NCBI RefSeq assembly: GCF_036324505.1
Contig: NC_086357.1
Location: forward strand, 19,222,793-19,286,792
Reading direction: 5' to 3'
DNA length: 64,000 bases
Origin: Eleginops maclovinus
Taxonomy: Eukaryota > Chordata > Actinopteri > Perciformes > Eleginopidae
Shown: in pieces, positions 1 through 16,658 of the stretch
Numbering within the stretch: position 1 is the stretch's first letter
Layout of the letters: every line of letters begins with the position of its first letter
Notes under the pieces: model-generated
What the model was told of the DNA's origin: nothing
What the model saw: the letters and a program-made list of their open reading frames with translations, nothing else
Databases searched by the model: none
Made by a program: the position numbers and the translations under genes

Positions 1-703
1 CCCTGAATATACAGAAATGACAAACAACTGAAGACACAACTCAAATGTCGTGGAATCGTTCACGATAATCCTATTAGAACCGTTGGCCTGCCAAATGACA
101 GTTACACACCCAAATGTGTCAGCAGTAATTACAGCAAACAGATAAACTGAATTGTCTTTGTGGGCATGCCTACCTGAAAGAGAATTATCCACGAAGAAAA
201 GGTGAAGCAACCCGATATAAACTCACGAACACAGAGAAAACACGCCGGTGTCACTAGCATTCGTTCACTTTAGCACACGATAGCTAGCAAGGTGCCTGTC
301 AGTCTGTTGTTGTTTGTTTAACCATACTGTTGCACCGAGCAACGACGACATATCATTGCTAGCTAGCAGGCTAGATACCAGCATCTGTTAGCTTCCGTGC
401 ATCACTCAATCAAACAACCGCACCTGTGTGCAGTGTGGCTAAGACAGGAAATCAACAATCCAGTGACATTGTCCGATGTTACCCGTCACTAAATCAGCAG
501 CACACTCCCCGAAACAAGTCACCTGTTTAAACGAGATAACTAATATCTTTAACTGCCTGCCTGCCAGCTAACGTCGCTAATGCTAACCTTAGCTTAGTGC
601 TGTTGGCTGGTCAGCTGTCACAAGCTTGGGTGTTGATGGATTAGCTAGCTAACCATGCTAAAGGCAGCGAGCGTTAGCTACTGAATGCTATATAAAAACT
701 CAC

Positions 704-900
704 CATGTGTTAGGAGTCTCCCTCATGTGTCGGACCATAGCTGAGTCCCGTGGAGAGCGGTGATGTTTCTGAAATGTTACGCTGAGATTTGTCAATAATT
801 ATTTTGGCAAGATAACTTATAGTTTCACATTCCAACGTCAGGCCGCTGAGCTGCTGTATATCTATCGCGATAATGTCAGATTTCCCGGACCAGGAAGTTG
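704..900 (-). promoter_or_regulatory. Probable promoter and first exon of a leftward gene
   Basis: On the minus strand a good splice donor (CACATG then GTGAGT) ends a possible first exon at 704. Upstream of it, around 870-900, the sequence is CpG-containing with ETS-like motifs (TTTCCCGG and AGGAAGT). The exon has ATG codons but too little sequence to tell coding from 5' UTR. Another possible minus-strand donor (TTTCAG then GTAGGC) lies near 172. The gene body would lie left of the window, so I cannot name it. In human, MIGA1 and USP33 lie near NEXN, but nothing here tests that. Seen: donor and motifs. Inferred: that this is a promoter. Confidence 0.35.
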
Positions 901-904
901 TTCA

Positions 905-4900
<3,996 letters not shown>

Positions 4901-4959
4901 ACGAGGCAACAGCTGAACCTCCAGCAGGCGTGCGCGGCATGCAGTATCCGGTAGAAAGT

Positions 4960-5129
4960 AACGGTACTTTTATGGAAAAGGCTCGCGGACACGCTACCAG
5001 CAGCCAGTGGAGTGTGTGCACGCGGTGGTCGCATCTCGGATTGTCTTGCGTTTTTACTTCGTGGCAAATATCGACCCAAAGGATTTCAAGAAAAAATCAA
5101 ACACAGGAGGACGACAGCAATCTAAAGAG
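4960..5129 (+). other. nexn: Candidate noncoding first exon of nexn
   Basis: A stretch with raised CpG content ends at a donor (AAAGAG then GTAAAC, exon end 5129). The next good acceptor on this strand precedes the exon holding the nexilin start codon (acceptor AG at 6951-6952). No strong TATA box is evident and the 5' boundary is a guess. An E-box CAGCTG and an AT-rich CTATTTATGC site lie around 4838-4915, fitting a muscle promoter, but this is inference. Confidence 0.45.
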
Positions 5130-6328
5130 GTAAACTCCCATGCTTAATAAATTGGCTAGAAAAACTTGGTTTGTTAAACAATAATCTGTTCATCATGATG
5201 AGCAAGGTCAAAGCTATGAGTCAATTAAAAAAGTTGCCTTTAATGGATCATAGACTACTTCGTAATTTAGGCAGATACATCAGATAGCCCCTTGTTGTCA
5301 ATCAACATGTGTTTGTTAGTTTAGATACAGGTGGTAGTGACCACTCATATCCACAATATGTGATCAGGCATTAATAAATAGACGATAAATATATCTGATG
5401 GACAGGTTTAGTTATAATAAGTTAACACATTACTCTAACTGTATATTTTCAAAGTATTTTCTATGACCCAAACTAATATACTGTGCCAGCTGAGTACAGA
5501 AATAGAATATTACCCCCCATACCAGAAAGTTTGTCCTTTACCTGGATTTTCTTGTAGTTTAGCGTTGATTTATGTGACATTGAGTCAGTCAAACATCAGA
5601 TCAGAAGATTTATGAGCGAGCCTATTTTTGTTTTGATTTATATATATTTTTTGACATAGACAACAATTTCTCATCACCCCATCTCAGTCATACCATTTGA
5701 GTCTTAAATTTGTACACATTTGTCAGTCAGTCTCTCAACATTTACCTTCTTCTTACTGCTGAGATTGGGAGATGAGAGCAATTGATCATGATTAATAAGA
5801 AACCTTTCATAATGAACATTTAGAAACAAGTAATGAAATTAGATGTACTGGTTTCGATATACATTTGCATTTTTAATGTCATTCTCATTCAAAAAGCTTG
5901 GTCCCATTGGTCAAACAATACAATGCACCTCTTCACACTGTGCTAAACTAGACTAAATGGAAGAAACATGATATTAATATTCTAAATAATGTTGTAAAGA
6001 TGGTGACTTTTGAGTCACAATGGCGTGGAAATGTTAATTTGATCACAGACAGTGGGCCCACTTCAAGGTTGTAAAAGAAATGTAAAAATCAATGTGATAT
6101 TGACACTATCATCACACAAAAGGTATTTGAGGACACAGGTGAATGGAAACAGTTGCTAGTGTTGATGACTAACGGCCCAAACAGCCCTGGTTCATCCAGT
6201 TGTCTCTTTGTCTGGCTGTTTGGTCGAGGGTCTGTGGGGCGACATGTGGGTGCCACCTTGAGCTCTGTCCAACTGACTATCACTCTTCAGAAATAGCCAT
6301 GATCACATGTCCTGGACCAAAAACTGGT

Positions 6329-6338
6329 CTATAAATAG
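6329..6338. promoter_or_regulatory. MEF2-type site (CTATAAATAG) upstream of nexn start
   Basis: A perfect CTA(A/T)4TAG palindrome, about 670 bp before the nexilin start codon and inside the presumed first intron. It fits the MEF2 consensus and could also act as a TATA box for an alternative promoter. Function not shown. Confidence 0.4.
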
Positions 6339-6998
6339 AGGTCAAGCTTCTATTGCACTCTTTCTCAACATACTAGGAAGTGAAGCAGCTTTCTTTGCCC
6401 CTAACTTTGTAGTCAATAAATACCTGTGGCACATTTAAATCCCAACACTTGGAACATAATATTACAGAACTATAAATCAATGTAACAGTATAGGATCCGG
6501 CTTTTAAAAAAACAACTTCATAATGCAGTTTAAAATGGAATAAAAACATTGTAGTGCTAAAAAGGCTAACGAGACAATACGAATATGGATCAGTGAAGAA
6601 CTTTCAAAGTTGTCATAACTTTTAAAAAGAAAGTTTATATTTTCTTCCATCTCGAATTATGCACAAATGAAGGCACTGACCGCTAACCCATTTTGGGTTT
6701 GAGACTAATGAATGCTCTTGGTAATCCCTACAATGAAATAATAAACACAATGTAGAATTTATCAACCAATGTTTTTCACATGTGTTCCTATGAAGTTTTT
6801 TTTGTCTTTTTGAAGACAGTTAGATTTTGCAAAGTGCAACAACAGAGTATTTAAGAAGACATACATCCCATAACGTACTTGTAAAGTGCAGATTGCCAAT
6901 GAATCACTTGTACATATGGTTCATGCCTTCACTCTCTGTTTTTGCCTTGCAGGTAACATTAGAACAGTCTGTTTGTCAACTTGTCCTTGTGGTAAAAC

Positions 6999-9900
6999 AT
7001 GACTGAGGTGGCGCAGTTTGCGGCTGTGGACGGCCACGACATGGATGATGTCACAACTGAAAGTGAACTCAACATGAGCGATGCCGAAAACAAGGAAGCT
7101 GATGCAACACTTGAAGAAGATGACGTGGTGGTTGATGAAGAAGACACAGCCGAGGAGAAAAATGAGGAGACGTCGCTCACAGAAGAAAAAGAGCATTGCA
7201 ACGTGACTGATGAAGAAATAAATGAGACAGATAAGACACATATAAATGGTGTGGATCTAAAAGAAAACAGCACAGCTGAGGAGAAGGAGGATAGCTCAGA
7301 AGCTGTTAATGGAGTAAAACAGGACACAGAGACAAAGGAGGATGCAGAATCTGACACAAATGAAGACCTGACTACTTCTGAATTGGACCTTAAAAAACAA
7401 GTGAGTGAGGAGTATTAAAATCATTAAGATTCATTTTTTTGCATGATGTGATACTTATCATACAAAGACTATTTTGCACAATTAATTTGATATTTCCTCT
7501 CAACTGATAAACCACAGAAACTCCTCCGATCCAGAAAGCGGGTTGCAAGAAGCTATGTGCCAAGCCTTAATAAAGAAAAGGGGGAAGTTACGGGCAAATT
7601 TGAGGCCATGCAGAAGGCCAGGGAGGAGCGCAGCAGGCAGAGGAACAAGGATGAGCAGCAGAAGAGGAAGGATCAATATGTCAAGGAGAGAGAGTGGAGC
7701 CGCAGAAAGCAGCAGGTCAAAGACATATAACCCCACTAACCTCCAACCGTGACCTGCATGGCATGATGAGGCATGAGGGGGTGACAAGGCTGCAAGTTTG
7801 AGTGAGAACTTACTGTTACACCACACACTGTTTCATAGAATTAACACAATTCATAAGTATGGTGTCATGTTTGTTCCACTTTGATTTGTGCTTGATTTCA
7901 AAAGAGAATTACAAAATATATTTAACCCTAATAATGTTCACAACCACTAAAGGACTGATTCTGCGTAATTGTAAACGCATGTTGTGCAACAGCCTTACGC
8001 TAAATGACATTCATTTTAAGTTAATTAACTTCCCGAATTGTACACATACCATGTATATACTATATACTATACCAATATCATAGGGGGAAAACAGTGGTGT
8101 ATAAGTACTCAAAAAATTTGGCAACAAATGATTACTTTACTGTAAAAACACTTCTCAAATAATTTTAGCTACAAGCATAATTGGGCTAAGATTTGTCAAG
8201 TTGCATTGTGGGTAATGTAGGCTGCAGGTTAGGGCAACAGAGAACAATGCGTAAAGTGTCTGTCGTCTCAAATAAGTTCATTTTCTTTATAACCGGCCCC
8301 TCTTAAGGGACATTTTTTATAGAAAATATCTACTGCTAGGCCTCAAAGGTAATGACTTTTCTATCTTTTTTTTTTGTGTTAATTGCCAGCTCAATATTTT
8401 TGGGTTTGGACTTTTGTTTGAGCAAAGCACAATCCGACTATAATCTGGTCTTTTACGGACTATTGGTTTATCAACTAATCGTTAAACAATGGACAGATTT
8501 GTAAATAATATAAAATAAATAATTGTTAGAAATCGTCTAAAATTATAAATGTCTTTTTCAATTTAAGTAATATTAAGCCATTCAAATCAGATATTTTTAA
8601 TTTCAAAACTGAAATATATTATTAAATATTTTAGTGACTGAGCAGCTATGTGTGAAAATGAAAGTGGAATTCCAGAGATTAATTCTAAATTAAGACAGTT
8701 TGTCTAGGGTTTACTGCAGTGAAATAAACAGTGATACGGTGTTACGAGTGGATTATCAGACAGGAAAACCTTCCTGTGTACAACTGTGCCAATGCTGGTC
8801 TGGCTTGAGCACCTGCGCTCATCTCCTGCTGGTGCAACAACACCAAGGACCAATCAGAGGCCCACCTGCAGGTCACATGACCCGGTTATTAGCAGGGATT
8901 AGGCTCTTGTTCTTGCTGGGACCAGCATGGCTCCTGAGGTTTGCAAAGGAGATGATCCCAGCTAAACTGTAACCTCACCACAACTCTTCCTCTGATCCGC
9001 CAACAGATAAAAGAACTACTCGCTTCCAGTGATGAGGAAGAGGAGGTGAAGCAAGTAAAGGTAGAAAAATCCTACGTCCCCAAAATCACAGGTAAGATAC
9101 ACAAAGGGAAAGAAAGATGGATAATCAGGGAGGAATTATGGAGGGAGAAGGCGCTAAAGGATTGTGTTGTGCTCTGTGTAATCCTCAGGTAGTGTGAAGG
9201 GGAAGTTTGCAGTAATGGAAAAACAAAGACAAGAGGGAGAAAGGAAGAAGATGGAAGGAGAGAGGAAGAAGAGGGAAGCCCAGGACAACATAGAAAAAGC
9301 CAAAATAAAGAAAGAACTGGCTAAGAAAGCAGCTGCGGTGAGTAGACTTGGCCTGAATTCTTTGACCTGCTGGGAGGTGGGACAACATGTCTAAATGGTT
9401 AAAGATTGCCTTACAGATGAGAATAGTATATTTGTATCTTAAATGATTCAGGTAATCCTCAGCTGCCACTCAGATAAGTGGCACTTGAGATCTAAACAGT
9501 TGGAAGAGCCCGACTATAGATCTTAAAATACCAGTAGCAATGTTGACATGAGCAGCAGGTTAACTTGTGGTAAATGGATTATAGTCATTATTATATCTTA
9601 CTGTATAAGACTTCTGGTGAAAAGGGTTTAATGTGGATCAAATAAATAGTTCCAATTAGTCCAAAACAGACAAGACTTAACTACTTAACTACTATACCTT
9701 TAGACAGTGTGGTTCTTGGGAATGGTTATGTAATATTATTGTGCCAGAAAGGCTATTGAAGGCAATCACAGACTACTTCTTTTGCTCTAATGCTGCTACA
9801 GTACAGCGAGAACAAGGCTGTAGAAAAACGTGTTGAAGCACTATAGATTTGATTTGGCTTTTTGTTTTGAATATGTTTTAACAAATGTGAGATTTCCTTT

Positions 9901-12900
9901 TGAAGGTTTTGGAAGTGATTAGGGCTGTTGACAATCAATGTTTATAAATCATGGCTATGGTCCTAGTAATGCTGCAGACAAAATAATGACGTGTTTCCTC
10001 CAAAGCCTACAAATGGAATTTATTCTTATGGGTGACTCATCTACAAATACATTAAATAGAAAGCACTTTTGTGCATTATTTCTTACATCTGTTATGCACG
10101 GCAAATGACACCTCCATTCTTTAGTTTTTCTGCATTAGTGTTATGTAGTAATGGGTTATGTCTCATGATTAAAAGGATCCTGTTGAAGGAAGCACTGACT
10201 GTATGTTCTAGAAACAACTGGAACAGCAGTGCTGTCAGGTGTAGACAGCAAATGACTGGCAACTGTTTCCCACACCTCCCAGTGACCAAAGTAGCTCTAG
10301 ACCTCCTTACTGTGACTAAATTAGACCCAGCTATCTTAGACTGACACCCAAACCCTGACCTACTGCAAATGGCGACATTAGGCCAATAGAGTTACCCCCT
10401 ACCCACCCACATGCTTTTACTCCCAGCCTGTGTGTGTATTTGTGTGTGTAAGCACTGAGATTGACCTGAATGTGTTTTTTGAAAAGGTAATCTGATACAT
10501 TACAGTATCCATATGTCAAAGAAACTCTAAAACAAGTAAGCAACTGTAAGTCATGCATCTAAATCCCTTCTTAAGTAGAAGCATTATCAAACAATTGTAC
10601 ATAAAAAGTATTACTATTTTTTGCTTATTCATTTTTAAAGAGATTAGGATTAAAAAGTAGCATACAGTAACATTGAAAAACTCAATTACAAGGATTAAAG
10701 TTATTTTTCTAAGGAACTAAACTGTTGCAAATGTAATCATCATATAATTTGGCAAATGTGTAACTTGTGTGTTACTCACCCACTGTGCTTTTGTAATAAT
10801 TTGGGTATTCCCACATTACCAAACACCATTTAGGAAGGAGATGACTCAATCCTGGTACGAGTGGTTCCAGGGAAGGTATCTCGACCTCCGGGCAGAATCA
10901 AGATGAACTTTGAAGACATGGAGAAGAATCGAGAGGAGGAAATAACAAAGAAGGCAGAGGAAGAGAAGAAAAGACGTTACGATGAAAACAAACGCTCCTT
11001 CAGGGATGCCAAGCGGTGCTCGGTTGTTGAACAGGTAGGAATATGAACAGTATGTTGTTGTTTTTTAATAATAACTAGAGATTGTGGATCACATTTTAAA
11101 AAGTTTCACTTTTATTTTGATTTAGGAGGATGAGGAGAAGCCTTCAGAGAGGGCGCAGGTGGTTCCTGGAAAGCTGAAAATGACATTTGAGGAACTGGAG
11201 AAGGAAAGGCAGGAGCACAGGAAGAAGCAGGCCGAGGAGGAAGCCAAGCGCCGTCTGATAGAGGAGAAGAAAGCTTTCGAAGAGGCCAGGCTGGGAATGG
11301 TAACAAAACGACTTAATATAATGTCAATGTATAGCTGTACTAGTTTTATATGACAACAATCCCTTTGCAACACACCATATAAAGTTCCTTGCATCCAGAT
11401 TCTGACAAGAAGCGTAATCAAAAAAAAATGTCAGTTCTGTGATGATAAACAAGTGTGGATTTACACCTCATAAACTTCCAAATATAAACTTGTTTTACCC
11501 TGAAGTAAATCTTGACATTTTGCTTTTTAAATGTTTGCTTGTTATCAGGGAGAAGATGAAGAGAATACTCAGGCAGTGCAGGAAGACAAGGAGGAGCACC
11601 GTCCTGGAAAACTAAGGTTGAGCTTTGAAGAGGTGGAAAGGCAGAGAGTGGAGGAAGAACGTAAGAAAGCAGAGGAGGAGTACAAGAGACGAATGGAGGA
11701 GGAGAGAAGAGCTTTCGCTGAAGCCAGGAAGAGCATGGTCAGTATGCGTTCCAGAGATACAATTCAGAATGAACACTTCTTAGATGATGAAAGTTCTCAG
11801 ACAGTTCATTTTGAAAACATCTGGTGGTAATACCATCCACATGAAACTGTTCCCCAGATCTGATATTAATTAAAAAGAACTGTCACAGATTTAGGGGAAA
11901 AATACCTATTGGCTATATGAGAAATATGAGGAAATCGATAACACTTTTACATCTGTAAGCTTAATGTGTGGCAGCAGCCAGAATGATTAGCTTAGCACAA
12001 ACACTCGAAACAGTTAGCCTGGCTCTAGCTCAAGACAAAACAATCTACTGTGACTTCTAAAGATTATTAGCTAAACCAAAGTTTTGAATTGGATTATGGG
12101 CTATATTAGACAATTTCTTGGACTGGAGAAGTAACTTCCTTGAATCTAAGCTGGTGGCATTGTGAAAAAAAACAAAAAAAACCCAAAATGAATATTGACT
12201 TAATGAGTGAGCTTTAGGGGAATTAGGTGGATTTTAAAAAAAAATGTGGGTTATGGATTCTTTTATTTTCATTGCTAACAGTTCTTAGTGGGAAAAAAAA
12301 AATCTGAAAAATAACAGTAGCCTCATTTTGAAAGAATAATTAAAACTAGCAAAATATAATCACACCATCAGCCATTCCTTATCTAAAGTAATACAACCTT
12401 ACCTTGCTGCGCTCTCACTCTTGTAGCTCGTAGACGAAGATGACGAGGTGCTGATGGCCTTAGTGAACCTGGAGGGCAGTAAGCCTGGAAAGATTTGCGC
12501 CAGTTTTGAGGATCTGAAACGCCAGAGAAGAGAAGAAGAGCAGAAGAAAGCTGAGGAGGACGCCAAGAGGAGACTGGAAGAGGAGAAGAGGCTCTTTGCT
12601 GAGGCCCGTAAGAGCATGGTAAGTCAAAACAGTGTGATTTTCTTTTACTGATGATGATTAACAGAACAAGGTAGTTTCTGGTGCCTATGCTTCGACTTAA
12701 TTTGCTGCTGCTAAGCTACTGCGCGGCTGAACTGTCCCTGGATACAGTTATATACACTAAATGCACGTCATGCATGTCATTATAAATAAATAGCAGCTTT
12801 GAACATAGCAATTTTGGTCTACATCACGCAGCCGCTTATTTTCACTTTTCCCACTGTCTAAATGTGATCTATTATTGGATTCTGGATGAGGATGAAGGTT

Positions 12901-14635
12901 TATATAATTCTGTGCTTGCTGGCTGTTTTGGCATTATTTATTATTGGATCAGTATTTAAACATGTATTTGTTGTTTTGCTCCGTTATGGATAAACAACTT
13001 GACACTGGTATTTCCCTACCACTCAGAAATATATTCCTTTGTGTTTACTTGTATGTGTATAGGTACTGGATGCAGAAGAAGGGATGGTGAAGAGTGAATC
13101 TCAGGAAGCACTGCACCCTAAAAGACTGGAGATGAACTTTGAAGAGCTACTGAAGGAGAAGGAGGAAGCTGAGAGGAGGCGCAAGGCAGATGAACGCAAA
13201 AGGAAAATGGAGCAGGAGAAGCAGGAATTTGAACAACTCAGACAAGAGATGGACAAGGTGAGTTTGAAACCGATGTGTGCAGACCACTGTAAAACTTTAT
13301 CAGCCAATTATTGTTGACTTTACAGTACTAACATCTTCTGAAATCCTATGAATGCATACATGATATATCTTACTGCAACCACGAATGTAACCACATACTT
13401 AAATAAATTGCGTTCTATCTCACAGGACGAAGTGAACGAGAGCTCAGATGTTGTGAGCAAAGAGTATGAAGAACTAACCAAGCTCAAGCGGACTGGCTCT
13501 ATCCAGGCCAAGAACCTCAAGTCCAAATTTGAGAAGATCAAGCAGTTGACTGAAGAGGATATTCAGAAAAAGATTGACATGGAGAGGGCACGGAGGAAGG
13601 CAGTTGATGATGAAATAAAAGAAAGAGAAAGTGAGAGGTTCCAGGAGGTAAGATTATACAGGGACTTTTCTAACAACAGATCAATAAGTCAAGAAGCCAC
13701 AATTTGTTAAAAATTAACACAAAAAAGTGTCCCTCATTCATTTTTTTCATATCAACACGGGATATGTTCAGAATCACATTGGATAACTGTTTTTTAGGAG
13801 GATGAAGGAGGAGAATCATCTGCAGTGAAGGTCGATGAGTCACCATTCAAACAGAAAGTGGATATGAAGGCCAGATTCCAACAAATGGCCAAAGCCAGAG
13901 AAGACGAGGAGAAAAGGAGGATAGAGGAGCAGAAGCTGCAGAGGATGCAGTTTGAGCAGCAAGAGATCGATGCGGCCCTCCAAAAAGTAAAGTTTGGAAC
14001 ATTAATGAACATATATGCAAAATGATTTTCTTATTCGTGTGAACAAAGCAAGAGATTTGTTGAAGTTGCTTTGACTTTGACACCAATGTTTTTATTGTTC
14101 GGTGTGCAGAAGAAGGAGGATGATGTGGAGGAGGAGGGCAGCATCATTAATGGCTCTGCGGCTTATGAAGATGAGGAGGATCACGCCAGATCGGGGGCTC
14201 CTTGGTTTAAAAAGCCTCTTAAAAACCAATCAGTGGTGGACTCTGAGCCAGTTCGGTTCACCGTTAAGATCACCGGGGAGCCCAAGCCGGAGGTGACCTG
14301 GTGGTTTGAGGGAGAGATGCTCCAGGACTGTGAGGACTATCAGTATATAGAGAGAGGGGAGACGTTCTGCCTCTACCTGCCGGAGACCTTCCCTGAGGAC
14401 GAGGGAGAGTACATGTGCAAGGCTGTGAACAGCAGAGGCACAGCAGCAAGTACCTGCATCCTCACAATAGAAAGTAAGACCACCTTGGTGTGACTGCATG
14501 CCTGCATGAAACCTCATATCTGGATTCCAACTCCTTTCTTTAAAGTGGATCGCATGCTCCTCTGTGAACTCCGTGAACTCAGACAGATGTGGATAACTGC
14601 TCTTCTGTTTCTTTTTTGCAGCTTATGACTACTGA
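6999..14635 (+). CDS. nexn: Nexilin, F-actin-binding Z-disc protein
   Basis: Coding exons: 6999-7400, 7518-7715, 9007-9091, 9189-9337, 10834-11034, 11126-11299, 11549-11737, 12427-12618, 13063-13257, 13426-13647, 13798-13986, 14110-14473, 14622-14635. All have AG/GT borders and stay in phase, giving 857 aa with a TGA stop. Nexilin binds actin filaments at the sarcomeric Z-disc and junctional membranes of striated muscle. Seen in order: an acidic Glu/Asp/Thr-rich N-terminus (residues 1-134); a basic actin-binding-like helix containing [12 protein letters not shown] (135-200); a second [16 protein letters not shown] helix (about 229-278); five repeats of the type PGKLKxxFEELExxR followed by charged coiled coil (279-595, one per exon); the [17 protein letters not shown] segment (596-669); the [18 protein letters not shown] helix (670-732); and a C-terminal I-set Ig domain (about 745-850) with TWWFEGE and EGEYMCKAV. 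Human nexilin (675 aa) is shorter because it has a shorter N-terminus and, as I recall it, four repeats. The last exon codes only four residues. The ATG was chosen because it opens the first in-phase exon. Confidence 0.95.
11960..12240. repeat. Degraded fish interspersed repeat in a nexn intron
   Basis: Contains phrases such as ATTAGCTTAGCACAAACACT and AGCCTGGCTCTAGCTC, which resemble a widespread fish repeat. It is old and divergent and the ends are unclear. The assignment rests on memory of the phrase, not on a library search. Confidence 0.4.
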
Positions 14636-15452
14636 TGCCCTTCCATGTTCTGGAAACTTTCCCTGTTGTCTCTCAATCCTTTTGTAAAACTTTGTCCCTC
14701 ATAGTGCGGTCAAACAGCAGAGGGAAAGGAATAGCAGTATGCTTGGCATTCCTAAAGGAGGGATACACAACACAAAAAAAGCGACATGTTGTTTACGTTT
14801 GTAAAGCTGCACTCCCTGTAGAGTAGGATGATACTTGTGCCAAAAACAGACACGATTCTTGTTCCCATGTCAAGGGTAATCTTTGCTGCGAGGCTCTTAC
14901 AATATTTATAAGATCCAGGAATTTTAAAGTATCATAGTATTGCATTGTAAATATCACACTTTATAGTACATCCATGCAAACATTGTGTTTGAGGCATTGA
15001 AATGTAAGATGTTCTTCTGTAAGAATTTTAAAGGACAAGGTACGGGAAAATCAGTAAAAATAATTTGGCTTAGATGTTGTACTACAACTTCATCAAAACT
15101 AATACGTTTTCTGTACTCTGTCATATTAGTGGACACATGGAAAACCACAGTGAAGAACTACTGACAATGATATTGATGAGACAAACTAATGAGAACTCAT
15201 GTTTATCCTGATTGTGTTTAAACTCTTTAGGTCCAGTTTGAATGTTTTTAAATTGCAGCATCTTAAAAAAAAAATTTATATCTTGATTTTTCATGCACCA
15301 ACCCCTTTTTTCTTTTTGAGTCTGATGTAACCCTTGATACAGTTGTCATAAATCAGTTGTGCTTGACAGTAGGTAACCGTTTTATGGTTTGATAATTAAA
15401 AATGAATATGCTAGTCTGAATCTTTGTCATATAATATTAATTCAAATGTTTT

Positions 15453-15458
15453 AATAAA
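15453..15458 (+). terminator. nexn polyadenylation signal AATAAA
   Basis: AATAAA about 820 bp after the nexilin stop codon, followed within 30 bases by a GT-rich stretch (ATGTGTGTGGTG), as expected for a cleavage site. Implies a 3' UTR of about 0.85 kb. Confidence 0.6.
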
Positions 15459-15479
15459 ATTAACAGAAATATCAGAATG

Positions 15480-16400
15480 TGTGTGGTGTCTTTTCCTGTT
15501 GCATGGGGAAGACTTGGACAAGTGCTTCCCTGATGCCTGTGCTGTTGTAATTTATAAGTGAGTATAGCCCAGGTATCCATCAATTTATTTTCTAGATTTG
15601 GAAGTGGCCAAAATTGAAATTGATTGTCATGCAACTGGGACTAGCTATGTGTATATGAATATATAACTGGAATTCAAATTTGTGTCCCTTTTTTATAGGC
15701 AAAGTGGTAAGATAATATTAAGTTTTACTCTTGTGTTAGTCATCAAATTGATTTTGCTCATATGATATATAATATTTTTTCTCAAATTCCAACAGAAGAA
15801 GTTGCTTTACACTAGAGGTGACAATGTTTATACACTCCGGTAAATCCAGCGTCCACTTCGGACAACCCGGTGCCAGCCCCCACGATGTTAGCGTTGCGCA
15901 TATCCTATGCTATGTAGAGGCCTGTAAAAACTGCCTTCAAAATAAAACTCTTACTCTTACTGGTCAATAACAAATATACCTTAAACATACCTAAAATATG
16001 TTGGAGCTCAAATAAAGAAACATGTACTAAATGAAATCAATAATAATTTACTACTTATTATAACTGAATGAATACGTTCTCAAATTCAAAACTTAAGGTT
16101 ACATTTATGAAGACATATCTGATCATGAAAATTGAACTTTCCATTTCCACTGGGTGAGTAATCACAATTGATGTTGATAAAAGGCCACCTCAGAAAGTCA
16201 CTCAGAGAATATCAGGACATTCTGATGTACATTTTCAAAATAATGCACCTTCGAAATATCGTATATGCGCTATTATCCCTCTGTTTTTGGAAAGAAACTA
16301 AATCAGCACTGAGGGCGCTGTGTCCGAATCACTGGACACTGTAGTTAACTAGCTCCAGCAGATGGCAGTAATGCGACATGAAGGATGTGAGCTACCCTAA
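15480..16400. other. Intergenic nexn-mindy4 with CTCF-like motif
   Basis: No gene seen. CCAGCAGATGGCAGT at 16355-16369 matches the CTCF core. It is followed by a short run ending AACGAAGAAGAATAAGA that resembles a dispersed fish repeat, so the CTCF-like site may be repeat-borne. Confidence 0.4.
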
Positions 16401-16438
16401 AATATAAACGAAGAAGAATAAGACCTATTGCGCATGGC

Positions 16439-16452
16439 ATCACCATGACAAC
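16439..16452. promoter_or_regulatory. X-box-like motif upstream of mindy4
   Basis: ATCACCATGACAAC, about 205 bp before the mindy4 ATG, resembles the RFX X-box (GTNRCCATRGYAAC) with two deviations. It is weaker than the iqca1 example. A ciliary or RFX link for mindy4 is inference only. Confidence 0.35.
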
Positions 16453-16658
16453 GTACATTGCCATACAACTGATGTGAAAGACCAGCGCAGTTGTTTCACC
16501 AATCTGTAGCTCATTTGGACGGTCTCCTAAAGGTCCAGGTTGTGGCTACACCACACACCCTTGATGTAGTTCACTAGACGGCCAGCTAAAGGCTACTGTC
16601 CGAGGAACTGAGTATTTGTGTCAGAAGAAGGCCATTACAGCGGGACACATTCATCACT

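Noticed and set aside
6921..7357. Ser-rich minus-strand frames opposite the first nexilin coding exon
   Set aside because: Antisense of Glu/Asp/Thr codons of nexilin; no splice or family support.
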